Part shown: positions 23,601 through 33,548 of the stretch, piece after piece
How positions within the stretch are numbered: position 1 is the first letter of the stretch
How the letters are laid out: each line of letters begins with the position of its first letter
From: Firmicutes bacterium UBA3930
Lineage (GTDB): Bacteria > Bacillota > Clostridia > Caldicoprobacterales > Caldicoprobacteraceae
Assembly (NCBI GenBank): GCA_002385885.1
Contig: DGEI01000027.1
Span: forward strand, 19,841 to 83,840
Reading direction: 5' to 3'
DNA: 64,000 nt
Program-made: the position numbers and the translations under genes
Notes under the pieces: generated by a model
Told to the model about the DNA's origin: nothing
Database searches by the model: none
Seen by the model: the letters and a program-made list of their open reading frames with translations, nothing else

Positions 23601-24988
23601 ATAAAACAGTTTTATATAATTGGGATAAATTAAATGAGGAATGCGGTGTTTTCGGAGTATTTGCCCGGGATGATCTGGATGTCACTGAATTAACATACTA
23701 CGGCCTGTATGCTCTGCAGCATAGAGGGCAGGAAAGCACTGGCATAGCGGTAGCTGATGGTAAAACGATTAAGCACCACAAGGACAGAGGGCTTGTCCCC
23801 GAAGTATTCGACCAGGATAAGCTGGAGGCATTAGAGGGCGGCAATATTGCCATAGGACATGTCCGGTATCCCACCCATGGCGATACAAGTATATTCAACG
23901 CCCAGCCTCTGGTCATAAGGTATAAAAAGGGCTATCTGGCTTTGGCCCATAACGGCAGTCTGACCAACGCCGATCGGCTCCGTTCGGAACTGGAGGAGGC
24001 GGGAGCCGTATTCCAGACCTCGGCAGACAGCGAGGTAATTGTCAACCTGATTGCACGGCAAATCGACCTGGGCTTGGAAGCGGCCATAACAAGCACCATA
24101 TCCAGGCTGCGAGGAGCCTATGCCCTGCTCCTGATGACCGAGGATACACTCGTTGCTATACGGGACCCATACGGGATGCGCCCTCTTGCTTTGGGGAGAA
24201 TCGACAACTCCTATGTTGTTGCTTCCGAATCATGTGCTTTTGATACCGTAGGCGCTGATTTTATAAGAGATGTAAAACCGGGTGAGGTTATCATAATCAC
24301 TCAGGACGGATTGAAGAGTATTCAGACCCCTGCGCCATTAAGCTCAGCTTTGTGTATATTTGAATTTATATATTTTGCAAGAACCGACAGTGTCATAGAC
24401 GGGGTAAGCGTATATACTGCCAGAAAAGAAGCGGGCAAAATTCTGGCTTCAGAGCATCCTGTTGAAGCCGATCTGGTTATCGGTGTTCCTGATTCGGGAA
24501 CCACGGCTGCCCTGGGATATGCAGAAGGTTCGGGCATTCCATTTGGTGAAGGCCTGATCAAGAACCGTTATGTAGGCAGGACCTTTATAAGTCCCAGTCA
24601 ATCAATCCGGGAGCAGGGTGTCCGCATCAAACTCAACGCCCTTAAAAAAGTGGTTAAGGGTAAGCGGATTGTAATGATAGATGATTCAATCGTAAGAGGG
24701 ACTACCAGTAAAAAGATAGTGGAGATGCTGAGACTGGCAGGCGCCAGGGAAGTCCATATGCGTATAAGCTCGCCCCCGGTGCGTTTTCCCTGCTATTTTG
24801 GCATAGATACGCCCAGTAAAGAGCAATTGCTTGGCGCTTCTTACAGCGTTGATGAGATATGCCGTATTATAGGCACTGATTCCCTGGAGTATTTAAGCAT
24901 GGAAGGCCTGTTGAAGACCGTTGAGACCAGTGGGTGTGAATTCTGCCTGGGATGTTTTAACGGTCAATACCCTGTAGAGATAGAATGA
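23597..24988 (+). CDS. purF: Amidophosphoribosyltransferase
   Basis: Transfers the glutamine amide to PRPP, the first committed purine step. 463 residues: short propeptide ending NEE before the nucleophile cysteine in ECGVFGVF, the Ntn glutaminase domain with ALQHRGQESTGIAV, and a PRTase domain with the PRPP loop VMIDDSIVRGTTS. Four C-terminal cysteines (FPCYFGIDTP, GCEFCLGCFNG) show the Bacillus-type oxygen-sensitive [4Fe-4S] enzyme. The start overlaps the purC stump. 165 nt without a gene separate it from purM. Confidence 0.96.
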   Translation: MNKTVLYNWDKLNEECGVFGVFARDDLDVTELTYYGLYALQHRGQESTGIAVADGKTIKHHKDRGLVPEVFDQDKLEALEGGNIAIGHVRYPTHGDTSIFNAQPLVIRYKKGYLALAHNGSLTNADRLRSELEEAGAVFQTSADSEVIVNLIARQIDLGLEAAITSTISRLRGAYALLLMTEDTLVAIRDPYGMRPLALGRIDNSYVVASESCAFDTVGADFIRDVKPGEVIIITQDGLKSIQTPAPLSSALCIFEFIYFARTDSVIDGVSVYTARKEAGKILASEHPVEADLVIGVPDSGTTAALGYAEGSGIPFGEGLIKNRYVGRTFISPSQSIREQGVRIKLNALKKVVKGKRIVMIDDSIVRGTTSKKIVEMLRLAGAREVHMRISSPPVRFPCYFGIDTPSKEQLLGASYSVDEICRIIGTDSLEYLSMEGLLKTVETSGCEFCLGCFNGQYPVEIE

Positions 24989-25153
24989 AGGGCATATGGA
25001 TTTATGTTTGCCATATATCGAAGATGATTGAAACCAATAAGCATTTGATGCAAAACATATATAAATTTAAACGGTAACGCAGGTTAAGGATTGCTGTGGA
25101 CCGGCAGAAGGGCGCAGCTGGGAATATCAGGCGATGGAAAGGAGTGAAATAAT

Positions 25154-26182
25154 ATGGGTTACACATATAAGGATTCCGGTGTGGACGTGGAGGCAGGATA
25201 CAGGGCTGTCAGGCTTATGAAAGAGCATATCGAAAGGACACACAATAAAAATGTGATTGGTGGAATAGGCAAGTTTGCAGGCCTGTATTCTCTTGATATG
25301 GAGGAAATAAGCCAACCGGTGCTTGTAGCGGGGACCGATGGAGTGGGAACAAAGCTGCAGCTGGCTTTTATAATGGATAAGCATGATACCGTGGGTCAGG
25401 ATTGTGTGGCTATGTGTGTAAATGACGTGATATGCCAGGGAGCAAAACCCCTGTTTTTCCTGGATTATATTGCAACAGGCAAGCTGGAGCCCGAAAAGGT
25501 GGCAATGATAGTAAAGGGTATTGCTGACGGATGCCTTGAAGCGGGCTGTGCTTTAATTGGAGGCGAAACTGCTGAGATGCCGGGGTTTTACAGGGAGAAT
25601 GAATATGATCTTGCCGGATATGCAGTTGGAATTGTGGAACGGCAAAAGATTATAGACGGTTCTGCAGTAGTTGAAGGAGATATTCTTGTAGGGCTCGGTT
25701 CATCGGGTGTACACAGCAACGGCTATTCTCTGATCAGGAAACTGGTGCTTCAGGATAATGACCGGATTAATGAAAGATACGAATCCCTTGGATGTACTGT
25801 GGGCGAGGAGCTCCTTAAACCAACGCGGATATATGTGAAAGGAGTTCTGAAAGCTGTCGGCAGATATAATGTTAAGGGCATTGCTCATATAACCGGAGGA
25901 GGGTTTATCGAAAACATACCGCGAATGCTGCCTGAAGGTTTAACGGCTGAAATAAGGATGGGAAGCTGGCCGGTACTGCCCATTTTTACGCTGCTTAAAG
26001 AATGGGGTAATATAGAAGACAGGGAGATGTTCAATACCTTTAATATGGGAATAGGGATGGTACTGGCGTGCAGCCCTGATCACGCAGAGGGTATTTTGGA
26101 TCTTTTCTGCCAGGAAGGATATGGGGCATATATAATCGGAAAAGTGGTACAAGGAAGCCAGGGGGTGGTGTTTGTTCCATGA
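25154..26182 (+). CDS. purM: Phosphoribosylformylglycinamidine cyclo-ligase (AIR synthetase)
   Basis: Closes the imidazole ring to give AIR. 342 residues with the family start YKDSGVDVEAGYRAV, the ATP-site TDGVGTKLQLAF, GGETAEMPGFY and ITGGGFIENIPRMLP. ATG 25154 follows AAAGGAG. The stop overlaps purN by four bases (ATGA), so the two are translationally coupled. Confidence 0.96.
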   Translation: MGYTYKDSGVDVEAGYRAVRLMKEHIERTHNKNVIGGIGKFAGLYSLDMEEISQPVLVAGTDGVGTKLQLAFIMDKHDTVGQDCVAMCVNDVICQGAKPLFFLDYIATGKLEPEKVAMIVKGIADGCLEAGCALIGGETAEMPGFYRENEYDLAGYAVGIVERQKIIDGSAVVEGDILVGLGSSGVHSNGYSLIRKLVLQDNDRINERYESLGCTVGEELLKPTRIYVKGVLKAVGRYNVKGIAHITGGGFIENIPRMLPEGLTAEIRMGSWPVLPIFTLLKEWGNIEDREMFNTFNMGIGMVLACSPDHAEGILDLFCQEGYGAYIIGKVVQGSQGVVFVP

Positions 26183-26799
26183 AGCGTATCGGAGTGCTGA
26201 TTTCAGGCAACGGCACAAACTTACAGGCAATAATTGACGGGATTGAGTCGGGAAATATACCGGGTGAGATCGCTGTTGTCATATCAAACCGCAGTACCGC
26301 ATATGGCCTGGAGAGAGCCAGAATGCACGGCATACCAGCAAAATGCATATTAAAGAAGGATTATAACAACGATCATGAATTTAACAAAGCAATATTGGAA
26401 ACCTTGCAATACTATAATGTGGAGCTTGTGGTACTGGCAGGGTATTTAAGCATATTGTCTCCCGATGTGGTTAAGGCCTATCGCAACCGCATTATAAATA
26501 CTCATTGCTCCCTTATTCCTGCTTTCTGCGGAAAAGGGTTTTATGGAAAAAAAGTGCACAGGGCTGTATTGGAATACGGCGTAAAGGTGACGGGCGCTAC
26601 CGTACATTTTGCGGATGAGGGAGCTGACACCGGGCCAATTATACTCCAGCAGCCGGTTGCGATCAGGGATGACGATGATGTGGATTCACTGGCTCAAAGG
26701 GTCCTGGATGTTGAACACCAATTGCTGTCCCGGGCTGTAAAACTGCTTATTGAAGGCAAGGTAAAGGTCAACGGCAGAAAGGTAAGTATCAGTGAATAA
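26179..26799 (+). CDS. purN: Phosphoribosylglycinamide formyltransferase
   Basis: Transfers a formyl group from 10-formyl-THF to GAR. 206 residues with the N-terminal LISGNGTNLQAIIDG loop, LVVLAGYLSILSPDVV, the catalytic asparagine and histidine in INTHCSLIPAF and the catalytic aspartate in HFADEGADTGPII. The loop reads HCSLIPAF where many enzymes read HPSLLPAF, a small variation also seen in clostridial relatives. About 100 nt with no visible gene separate it from purH. Confidence 0.95.
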   Translation: MKRIGVLISGNGTNLQAIIDGIESGNIPGEIAVVISNRSTAYGLERARMHGIPAKCILKKDYNNDHEFNKAILETLQYYNVELVVLAGYLSILSPDVVKAYRNRIINTHCSLIPAFCGKGFYGKKVHRAVLEYGVKVTGATVHFADEGADTGPIILQQPVAIRDDDDVDSLAQRVLDVEHQLLSRAVKLLIEGKVKVNGRKVSISE

Positions 26800-26900
26800 A
26801 AATTGTAATAAACCATTCAGGATAATGTTTTTTAAAAGATGGGCAGCAGGTTTCTGTCTGCCGGAGGATGAGATAATTAATAAAAGGAGTGGGATGACAA

Positions 26901-28448
26901 ATGAAGAGGCGGGCGATAATAAGTGTATCCGATAAGACCGGTATAATAGATTTGGCCAAGAGGCTCAGCGATTTGGGTATAGAGATCATATCAACCGGAG
27001 GTACAGCCAAGGTTCTTGTTGAGGCGGGTATTCCTGTAACCGGTGTGAGCAGCATCACCGGCTTTCCCGAATGCCTTGACGGAAGGGTAAAAACTCTGCA
27101 TCCTGCGGTTCATGCCGGTATTCTGGCTGTCAGAAACAATGCTAAGCATATGAACCAAATAAATGAACTGGGGATACAGCCCATTGATTTTGTTGTAATA
27201 AATTTATATCCATTTAAACAGACGATTCTAAAGGAAAATGTGGATCTTCAGGAAGCTATAGAGAATATTGACATAGGCGGGCCAACCATGCTCAGGGCTG
27301 CTGCAAAGAATTATCAGGATGTTGTTGTATTGGTAGATCCGGCAGATTACCACCAGGTATTGACCGAGCTGGAAACCAACAAACAGGTTTCAATCAGCAC
27401 CAAGTTCAGGCTTGCAGCCAAGGTATTTGAGCATACCGCACATTACGATGCTTTGATTGCGGAATACTTGAGGAAACAATGTGATGGTGAAATCTTCCCT
27501 GATGTTCTTACACTTACCTATGAGAAAGCCCAGGATCTCCGGTATGGAGAAAATCCCCATCAAAAGGCCGTGTTTTACAGGGAAATAACACCTGCTGCCG
27601 GAAGCCTTGTGAAAGCTCAGCAGCTTCATGGAAAGGAACTTTCCTTTAACAATATAAACGATACAAACGGAGCTTTGGATCTTTTACGGGAGTTTGAGGA
27701 ACCTACGGTAGTGGCGGTAAAACATGCCAATCCATGCGGAGTGGGCAGCGCTTCCTCTGTATACGATGCGTATATGAAGGCTTATGAGGCGGATCCGGTA
27801 TCGATCTTTGGCGGGATAGTTGTGGCCAACCGCGGTATAGATGCTCCCACAGCAGAGGAAATAAACAAGATCTTTGTTGAAATTGTGGTGGCTCCTTCCT
27901 ATACAAAGGAAGCCCTTGATATATTGAAAAGAAAGAAAAATATCCGTATTCTGCTTCTTGAAGATATAGCTTCTGAACTGCCGGCCGGACTCATGGACTC
28001 CAAGAAAGTGCTGGGGGGCTTGCTGTTACAGGAAATTGACAATCAGCTGCTGCCCGACATGTCACAGTTAAAAGTTGTAACCGAGAAAAAACCGGCCCAG
28101 GAGGAAATGGATGATCTGATATTTGCCTGGAAGATAGTCAAGCATACCAAATCCAACGGCATAGCCATTGCTAAGAATAAACAGTCCCTCGGAATAGGGC
28201 CGGGACAGGTAAACAGGATTTGGGCGGTTGAACATGCCATACACAGGAGCGGAGATAAAGTTAAGGGTGCAGTTCTGGCTTCCGATGCTTTCTTCCCCTT
28301 TTCGGATTGTGTTGAAGCAGCCGCAAAAGCAGGGATTTCGGCCATTATCCAGCCGGGCGGTTCAATAAGGGATCAGGAATCAATCGATGCATGCAATAAG
28401 TACGGAATTTCCATGATATTCACCGGCATGCGGCATTTTAAGCATTAA
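26901..28448 (+). CDS. purH: Bifunctional AICAR transformylase/IMP cyclohydrolase
   Basis: Last two steps of IMP synthesis. The N-terminal cyclohydrolase domain (about 1-195) begins RRAIISVSDKTGIIDLAKRL with STGGTAKVL and LDGRVKTLHPAVHAGIL; the C-terminal transformylase domain contains DLRYGENPHQKAVFY, VAVKHANPCGVGS and the end motif GISMIFTGMRHFKH. 515 residues, the usual length. The ATG follows an AAAGGAGTGGG ribosome site. Confidence 0.96.
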   Translation: MKRRAIISVSDKTGIIDLAKRLSDLGIEIISTGGTAKVLVEAGIPVTGVSSITGFPECLDGRVKTLHPAVHAGILAVRNNAKHMNQINELGIQPIDFVVINLYPFKQTILKENVDLQEAIENIDIGGPTMLRAAAKNYQDVVVLVDPADYHQVLTELETNKQVSISTKFRLAAKVFEHTAHYDALIAEYLRKQCDGEIFPDVLTLTYEKAQDLRYGENPHQKAVFYREITPAAGSLVKAQQLHGKELSFNNINDTNGALDLLREFEEPTVVAVKHANPCGVGSASSVYDAYMKAYEADPVSIFGGIVVANRGIDAPTAEEINKIFVEIVVAPSYTKEALDILKRKKNIRILLLEDIASELPAGLMDSKKVLGGLLLQEIDNQLLPDMSQLKVVTEKKPAQEEMDDLIFAWKIVKHTKSNGIAIAKNKQSLGIGPGQVNRIWAVEHAIHRSGDKVKGAVLASDAFFPFSDCVEAAAKAGISAIIQPGGSIRDQESIDACNKYGISMIFTGMRHFKH

Positions 28449-28561
28449 AATATATGAAGCTATCATATACCAATGCATCCGGGTAATCTATACCGGTTGC
28501 AATATGTACTGAACATGATATTAGCAGATAAAGCTGATACGGGCTGACGGGAGGGAAAGCT

Positions 28562-29821
28562 ATGAAGATATTGGTGGTTGGAGGAGGAGGACGGGAGCAC
28601 GCGCTTGTATGGAAGATCAGTCATAGTCCCAAAGTTAAAAAGATATATTGCGCACCAGGCAACGGAGGCATATCGGAATTGGCAGAGTGCGTTGATATAG
28701 CTGCAGCTAATGTGACGGAGCTGGTGGAATTTGCAAAAAATCATAGTATAGACTTAACCGTGGTAGCGCCTGAAGATCCTCTTGCCATGGGAATGGCAGA
28801 CGCTATGCAAAAGGCAGGGTTGAGGGTATTTGGACCGGCGAAGGATGCCGCTGCAATTGAGAGCAGCAAGGTTTTTGCTAAAAACCTTATGAAAAAATAC
28901 GGTATTCCCACTGCAGAATACCGGGTTTTTGAAGAATACAATGAAGCTGTTGAATATGTAAAAAAAGCCCGGTATCCCATTGTCATAAAAGCTGAAGGAC
29001 TGGCATTGGGCAAAGGCGTTATAATAGTAAAAAATGCCGATGAGGCAAATCAAGCTTTGAAAGCCATGATGGTGGATTATGCCTTTGGACAGGCAGGCCA
29101 GAGGGTGGTTGTTGAGGAGTATCTGACCGGCTCTGAGGTTACCGTCATGGCGTTTACCGATGGTAAGAACTTCAAGCCAATGGTAAGCGCCCAGGATCAT
29201 AAAAGGGTTTATGACAATGATGAAGGAAGCAACACCGGGGGAATGGGCGCCTTTTCACCCAGCCGGGTGTATACACCCGGTATTGCAAAGCAGGTGGAGG
29301 AAATAATAATAGGGCCTACAATAGAAGCTATGGCCAAAGAGGGAAGGCCGTTCCAGGGCGTGCTCTATTTTGGATTGATGCTGACGGAAAAAGGGCCAAA
29401 AGTGCTGGAATATAATGCAAGATTTGGAGATCCGGAAACCCAGGTTGTGTTACCACGCCTAAAGACCGATATCATTGATATTTTCGAGGCGGTTACGGAA
29501 AAAAGGCTGGATCAAATAGACATCCAATGGGAAGATAATGCGGCGGTGTGTGTTGTTTTGGCATCTGGTGGCTACCCCGGAGAGTACAGTAAAGGGTATA
29601 AGATAACCGGCATTGAGAGCGCTGTGGATGATTCCGGCGTAATTGTGTTCCATTCCGGAACCCGGCAGGAAGACGGAGAGTTTTATACAAACGGCGGCAG
29701 GGTACTGGGAGTAACGGCCGTAGCCGGGGATCTGGATTCAGCCATACATAAGGTGTACCAAGGCGTGGATAAAATACATTTTCAGCATATGCATTACCGG
29801 AGGGATATAGGCAGGAAATGA
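28562..29821 (+). CDS. purD: Phosphoribosylamine-glycine ligase
   Basis: ATP-grasp enzyme making GAR from phosphoribosylamine and glycine. 419 residues starting MKILVVGGGGREHAL, with the ATP-grasp PIVIKAEGLALGKGVII and GPKVLEYNARFGDPETQ. It is the last gene of the cluster; the terminator stem begins in its final codons. purC, purL, purQ and purS are not in the cluster. Confidence 0.96.
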   Translation: MKILVVGGGGREHALVWKISHSPKVKKIYCAPGNGGISELAECVDIAAANVTELVEFAKNHSIDLTVVAPEDPLAMGMADAMQKAGLRVFGPAKDAAAIESSKVFAKNLMKKYGIPTAEYRVFEEYNEAVEYVKKARYPIVIKAEGLALGKGVIIVKNADEANQALKAMMVDYAFGQAGQRVVVEEYLTGSEVTVMAFTDGKNFKPMVSAQDHKRVYDNDEGSNTGGMGAFSPSRVYTPGIAKQVEEIIIGPTIEAMAKEGRPFQGVLYFGLMLTEKGPKVLEYNARFGDPETQVVLPRLKTDIIDIFEAVTEKRLDQIDIQWEDNAAVCVVLASGGYPGEYSKGYKITGIESAVDDSGVIVFHSGTRQEDGEFYTNGGRVLGVTAVAGDLDSAIHKVYQGVDKIHFQHMHYRRDIGRK

Positions 29822-29845
29822 TTCCGGCCATATCCCGTTTTTTAT
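29802..29845 (+). terminator. Terminator of the purine operon
   Basis: GGGATATAGGC in the last codons of purD pairs, with a one-base bulge, with GGCCATATCCC downstream, followed by GTTTTTTA. Confidence 0.75.
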
Positions 29846-30015
29846 CAGGTTCTTGGCCTTGAGCTTCAGCGGGCGGGATAGTATTCTGCAAAACTGCATT
29901 ATGAATCATGCGATTATCATCAGACTGTGGAGTATATGTTGTGTGAAGAATAATTATGGAGCGAGCATTGCGGAAAGGCTCAGAACCAGTTAGCGAAGTA
30001 AAGGATAAGCCGGAT
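29846..30015. repeat. Dispersed intergenic repeat, copy A
   Basis: This stretch shares several near-identical blocks with 38921-39090 and 51282-51497: CAGGTTCTTGGCCTTGAGC, AGTATTCTGCA, an ATTATGAATCATGCGATTAT block, GAAGAATAATTATGGAGCGA and CTCAGAACCAGTTAGCGAAG followed by AGGATAAGCCGG. It encodes no protein. The remaining 148 bp to cobO hold nothing I recognise apart from the presumed promoter. Confidence 0.7.
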
Positions 30016-30163
30016 AGAATAATATACAGCCTATGTACCATCAATAACAGCCCATTGATACGGTATAATACTTCCTTTTTGGATAATATAAATAATAGAC
30101 CGGGATAAATGCGTTATAAGGCAATTTCATAAGACAGCATTAACGGGAAGTGGAGGCTTTACT

Positions 30164-30694
30164 ATGAAACAAGGATATGTCCAGGTATATACAGGTGATG
30201 GCAAGGGAAAAACGACTGCCGCATTGGGCCTTGGATTAAGGGCAGCCGGCAGGGGGTTAAAAGTCCTGATGATCCAGTTTCTTAAGGGAACGGACAGCGG
30301 CGAACTTGAGGCGGTTAAGAGGCTGGCGCCGGACTTCCACATAATCCGGTTTGCTGAGACAAAAAAATTTTTTTGGGAACTGACCGATGATGAAAAAGCA
30401 CGGCTTAAGAATAAGACCCGGCAGGAGATGCAAAACCTGGAGGAGTACCTGAAGGACAATTACTGCCATGTACTGATACTGGATGAAATCATGGCAGCCA
30501 TCCATGGGGATCTGGTGAGGGTTGAACAGGTATGCAGAATAATCGATCAGAAGCCCAAAGGTATGGAATTGGTTTTGACCGGGCGGAATGTGCCTGATGA
30601 GATTGCTGAAAGGGCAGATTTAATCACCGAAATGAAGAAGATCAAACACTATATGGACAAAGGAGTACCTGCGAGGACAGGCATTGAATATTGA
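30164..30694 (+). CDS. cobO: Cob(I)yrinic acid a,c-diamide adenosyltransferase
   Basis: Attaches the adenosyl group to the cobalt of corrinoids (CobO/BtuR/CobA family). 176 residues with the P-loop VYTGDGKGKTTAALGLGLRA at the N-terminus, the VLMIQFLKG strand and Walker-B-like VLILDEIMAA; the C-terminal AERADLITEMKKIKHYMDKG is family-typical. It is a single gene convergent with the radical SAM gene; no other cobalamin genes are in the window, so it probably serves corrinoid salvage. Confidence 0.93.
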   Translation: MKQGYVQVYTGDGKGKTTAALGLGLRAAGRGLKVLMIQFLKGTDSGELEAVKRLAPDFHIIRFAETKKFFWELTDDEKARLKNKTRQEMQNLEEYLKDNYCHVLILDEIMAAIHGDLVRVEQVCRIIDQKPKGMELVLTGRNVPDEIAERADLITEMKKIKHYMDKGVPARTGIEY

Positions 30695-30797
30695 GCATAT
30701 GCTTTTTCGACATATCAGTTAACGATGAATTAGTATGAATGTCTGTTTGTATCAATACACACAGAACGGCCGGACGCAGAAACATATCAGGATATTC

Positions 30798-32183
30798 TTA
30801 AGAAACAGCTTCCTCTCCTTTTGATTTATTTCGTTCTTCTATCTCCTGCCATTTAACATCGGCAAAAGGTTTCCAATTATTAGCTATTCCTTCAATTTTT
30901 TCCCCGGCGCTGCCAAACAGTACGGCCCCTGCACCATCATGGGTTTCAACAGCTCCTGACTCTGCGACTATTTCCCGCAAGGCTTGAGGTACATCTATGA
31001 AGGGGCAGGGCCGCAGTAAGTTCCTGCTGAAAGGCTGCCTTTTTTGATATGCGGAAAACAGGGGAGAGTTCAAAACCTGTTTCAACGATTTACCCTTTAT
31101 GTTATCAACTGCAAAATGGACGAAAGCGCAGGGTTCCACATCGCCGGCAGCATTTATATGAAAATAGTATTTTCCCCCAGCTATGCATCCCTGGGTCATC
31201 TGTCCATCATTCCAGAAATCGGCTATTTGAATTGGTTTATGAGATCGTATATAACGAACCCTGTCAATTAACCAGGCCCGCTGTTCGGGCTTCAGGACAA
31301 GAGAAAAATCAGGGCTGCGTCCTATTGGCATATAATGAAAGGACCATCCGTAAAGAACGCCTTTGTGTATCATTGCGTCTATGAATTCATCCGAAAACAC
31401 TTCAAGGTAGTTTTGGCTGGTTACGGTAAGGCTGATACCGAAAATGATGCCATGCTTTTTAAGGTTATCCATGGCTGCCATTATTGTGTCGTATACTCCG
31501 GTTCCGCGTCTGCTGTCTGTATATTCCCGACCTCCTTCCAGGCTTATAGCGGGTGTTATATTACCTGCCTGCTGCATTTTTTCAGCCGTAGCCTCATCAA
31601 TTAATGTACCGTTGGTATATATCATGAATGCCGCATCCCCATGTTTTTCACATAGTTGGAAAATATACGGCCACATCAGGGGTTCTCCGCCTGACATTAC
31701 GAAAAAATAAATGCCCAGTTCTTTGGCTTCAGTTATTATTCTATCAACTTCTTCAAAGCTTAAGTCTTTGTGGTTGGGATAAGCTCCGGCCCAGCAGCCT
31801 TTGCACTTTAGATTGCACTTGCTTGTCGGATCGATCAATATGGTATAGGGTATGTTGTACCCAAGCTCCTGCGATAGTTTTATATGTTTTGGTATACCGA
31901 TCAGGCTTGCATTTATAAAGAGATTAAACAAAAAACGCTGCTGCACATTTTCGTTTACCTCTGTCAGTATACGGTTGAAATAAATTTTCATTACAGGACT
32001 GTTTTCAAATAAAAGCTTTAGCTGCTGGATAAGCTGACGGTGACGGGGCGCTATGGGAGCCCTGCACAAAAGATCCAAGGCCCGTGGAATGTTGGACATG
32101 GGATCCTGTTTTAAATAATTCAGCAGTTGGTTTATTATTCTTTCCCCAAGGTGTTGTTTGGCTATTTTTAAGTTAGATAACAT
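30798..32183 (-). CDS. Radical SAM protein with cysteine-containing C-terminal region
   Basis: A 461-residue radical SAM enzyme. Residues about 1-110 are a helical extension; the [4Fe-4S]/SAM motif is C123-x3-C127-x2-C130 in SKCNLKCKGCWAG, followed by the SAM-binding FVMSGGEPLMWP. Further cysteines at GCIAGGKYYFHI, GDVEPCAFVHF and LLRPCPFIDVP suggest an auxiliary cluster as in SPASM/twitch enzymes. The substrate is unknown: no precursor peptide or biosynthetic partner is adjacent. It has a GGAAGGAG ribosome site and lies 110 nt downstream of the lysine operon on the same strand. Confidence 0.85.
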   Translation of the reverse strand: MLSNLKIAKQHLGERIINQLLNYLKQDPMSNIPRALDLLCRAPIAPRHRQLIQQLKLLFENSPVMKIYFNRILTEVNENVQQRFLFNLFINASLIGIPKHIKLSQELGYNIPYTILIDPTSKCNLKCKGCWAGAYPNHKDLSFEEVDRIITEAKELGIYFFVMSGGEPLMWPYIFQLCEKHGDAAFMIYTNGTLIDEATAEKMQQAGNITPAISLEGGREYTDSRRGTGVYDTIMAAMDNLKKHGIIFGISLTVTSQNYLEVFSDEFIDAMIHKGVLYGWSFHYMPIGRSPDFSLVLKPEQRAWLIDRVRYIRSHKPIQIADFWNDGQMTQGCIAGGKYYFHINAAGDVEPCAFVHFAVDNIKGKSLKQVLNSPLFSAYQKRQPFSRNLLRPCPFIDVPQALREIVAESGAVETHDGAGAVLFGSAGEKIEGIANNWKPFADVKWQEIEERNKSKGEEAVS

Positions 32184-32293
32184 AAAAAGCCTGCTCCTTC
32201 CATTGTATTGGTATTACTTATTATAATTACCAAAAATCTGAAAATTATAGATACGTTTTATATATTCAGGAAAGAGCAAACTTCTTTAACAGT

Positions 32294-33514
32294 CTACAGT
32301 TCAAAGGCCATCATAAGAGCTTCCAGGGCTTTCTTTTCATCCTGACGCTCAATAATATATGAAACCTTGGTTTCGGATGTGGTTATCGCTTTAATGCTGA
32401 TGTTTTGTTCGGCCATAATCGTAAAAATCTTTGCTGCTATTCCGGGCTGGTGTTCCATTCCCGTTCCTTCAACCGATAATTTGACTATATGGCCGTTTGT
32501 ATTAAGGCTTATGGCGGGATATGCTGATTGAAGCTCGTTTACCGCTGTAACTGCCTTTTGAAGATCTTCACGCGGCAGGGAAAAGGAAATATTGATCTTT
32601 CCGTCCACGGGTGCGGTCTGGCTTATCATGTCAATATTTATATTTTGCTTTGCCAGTGATTGGAATATCGCTGCCACGGCATAAGCGTCATAGGGTACAT
32701 CGTTGATGGTAACCAGGGCTTCCCTGTTGCTGGAACTGATATTGGTAACGGCTGTCTGCTGGGTTAACATATCCTTCATGTTATACAGTCCCGGCGGTTT
32801 GGTAACAACATACTTACAAGCATTCAGGGCGCCTAATGCAAATATCCGCCTGGAGAATGCCGTATGGGTTATCTTCAGGACTTCATCGTTGCCTGCAAAC
32901 AGAACAGTATGTTCACCAGGTATGGTGCCGCCGCGGACGGCATGTATACCTATTTCTGATTTGGAACGCTTATCATGTTTTGAAAACCTTCCGTAAACAT
33001 AATTCTTTGAATTAAGCAGTGTTTCGTTTATGGCATCGGCAAGAGCGTAAGCAGTCCCGCTTGGCGAATCAAGTTTTTGGTTATGATGCTGTTCAATGAT
33101 TTCAATATCAAACAGGCTGCCAATGGCCAAAGCGGCATTTTTGGCAAGCTCCAGCATCACGTTAACGCCCAGGGACATATTGGCAGACTGAAAAACCGGA
33201 ATGCTTTGAGAAGCCTTTCCTATTAAGCCGAAATCATCATTTGAGAAACCCGTAGTAGCAATAACAACCGGAATATTCCGGTTAACAGCATAATCCAGCA
33301 AATTGGGAAGGGCAGCGGGTATTGAAAAATCAATGATAACATCAGCATCTTCACTGCATTCCTCCAGGGAACCGTATGCAGGGAAGGGATTGTTTTCCTT
33401 ATCGGGGAACTTATCCACTCCTGCAGCTACTTGTATCGTTGGGTCTGCAGCAGCTGCCGCTGCAACTGCCTGACCCATTCTTCCATTACAGCCGTGAATA
33501 ATAACATTTATCAT
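32294..33514 (-). CDS. dapB: Dihydrodipicolinate reductase fused to two aspartokinase-like ACT domains
   Basis: Reduces 4-hydroxy-tetrahydrodipicolinate in lysine and diaminopimelate synthesis. Residues about 1-250 are a complete DapB: nucleotide loop IHGCNGRMGQAV, ATTGFSNDD and the signature EQHHNQKLDSPSGTA. Residues about 258-406 do not belong to DapB and closely resemble the regulatory tail of aspartokinase: TINDVPYDAYAVAAIFQSLA, NINIDMISQ, then VEGTGMEHQPGIAAKIFTIM and SIKAITTSETKVSYII, two ACT units. This suggests direct allosteric control by an amino acid. It is the third gene of asd-dapA-dapB, about 35 nt after dapA. Confidence 0.93.
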   Translation of the reverse strand: MINVIIHGCNGRMGQAVAAAAAADPTIQVAAGVDKFPDKENNPFPAYGSLEECSEDADVIIDFSIPAALPNLLDYAVNRNIPVVIATTGFSNDDFGLIGKASQSIPVFQSANMSLGVNVMLELAKNAALAIGSLFDIEIIEQHHNQKLDSPSGTAYALADAINETLLNSKNYVYGRFSKHDKRSKSEIGIHAVRGGTIPGEHTVLFAGNDEVLKITHTAFSRRIFALGALNACKYVVTKPPGLYNMKDMLTQQTAVTNISSSNREALVTINDVPYDAYAVAAIFQSLAKQNINIDMISQTAPVDGKINISFSLPREDLQKAVTAVNELQSAYPAISLNTNGHIVKLSVEGTGMEHQPGIAAKIFTIMAEQNISIKAITTSETKVSYIIERQDEKKALEALMMAFEL

Positions 33515-33548
33515 TAGTTGTTGTTCACTCCGTTTCTTTCTTGCTTAC

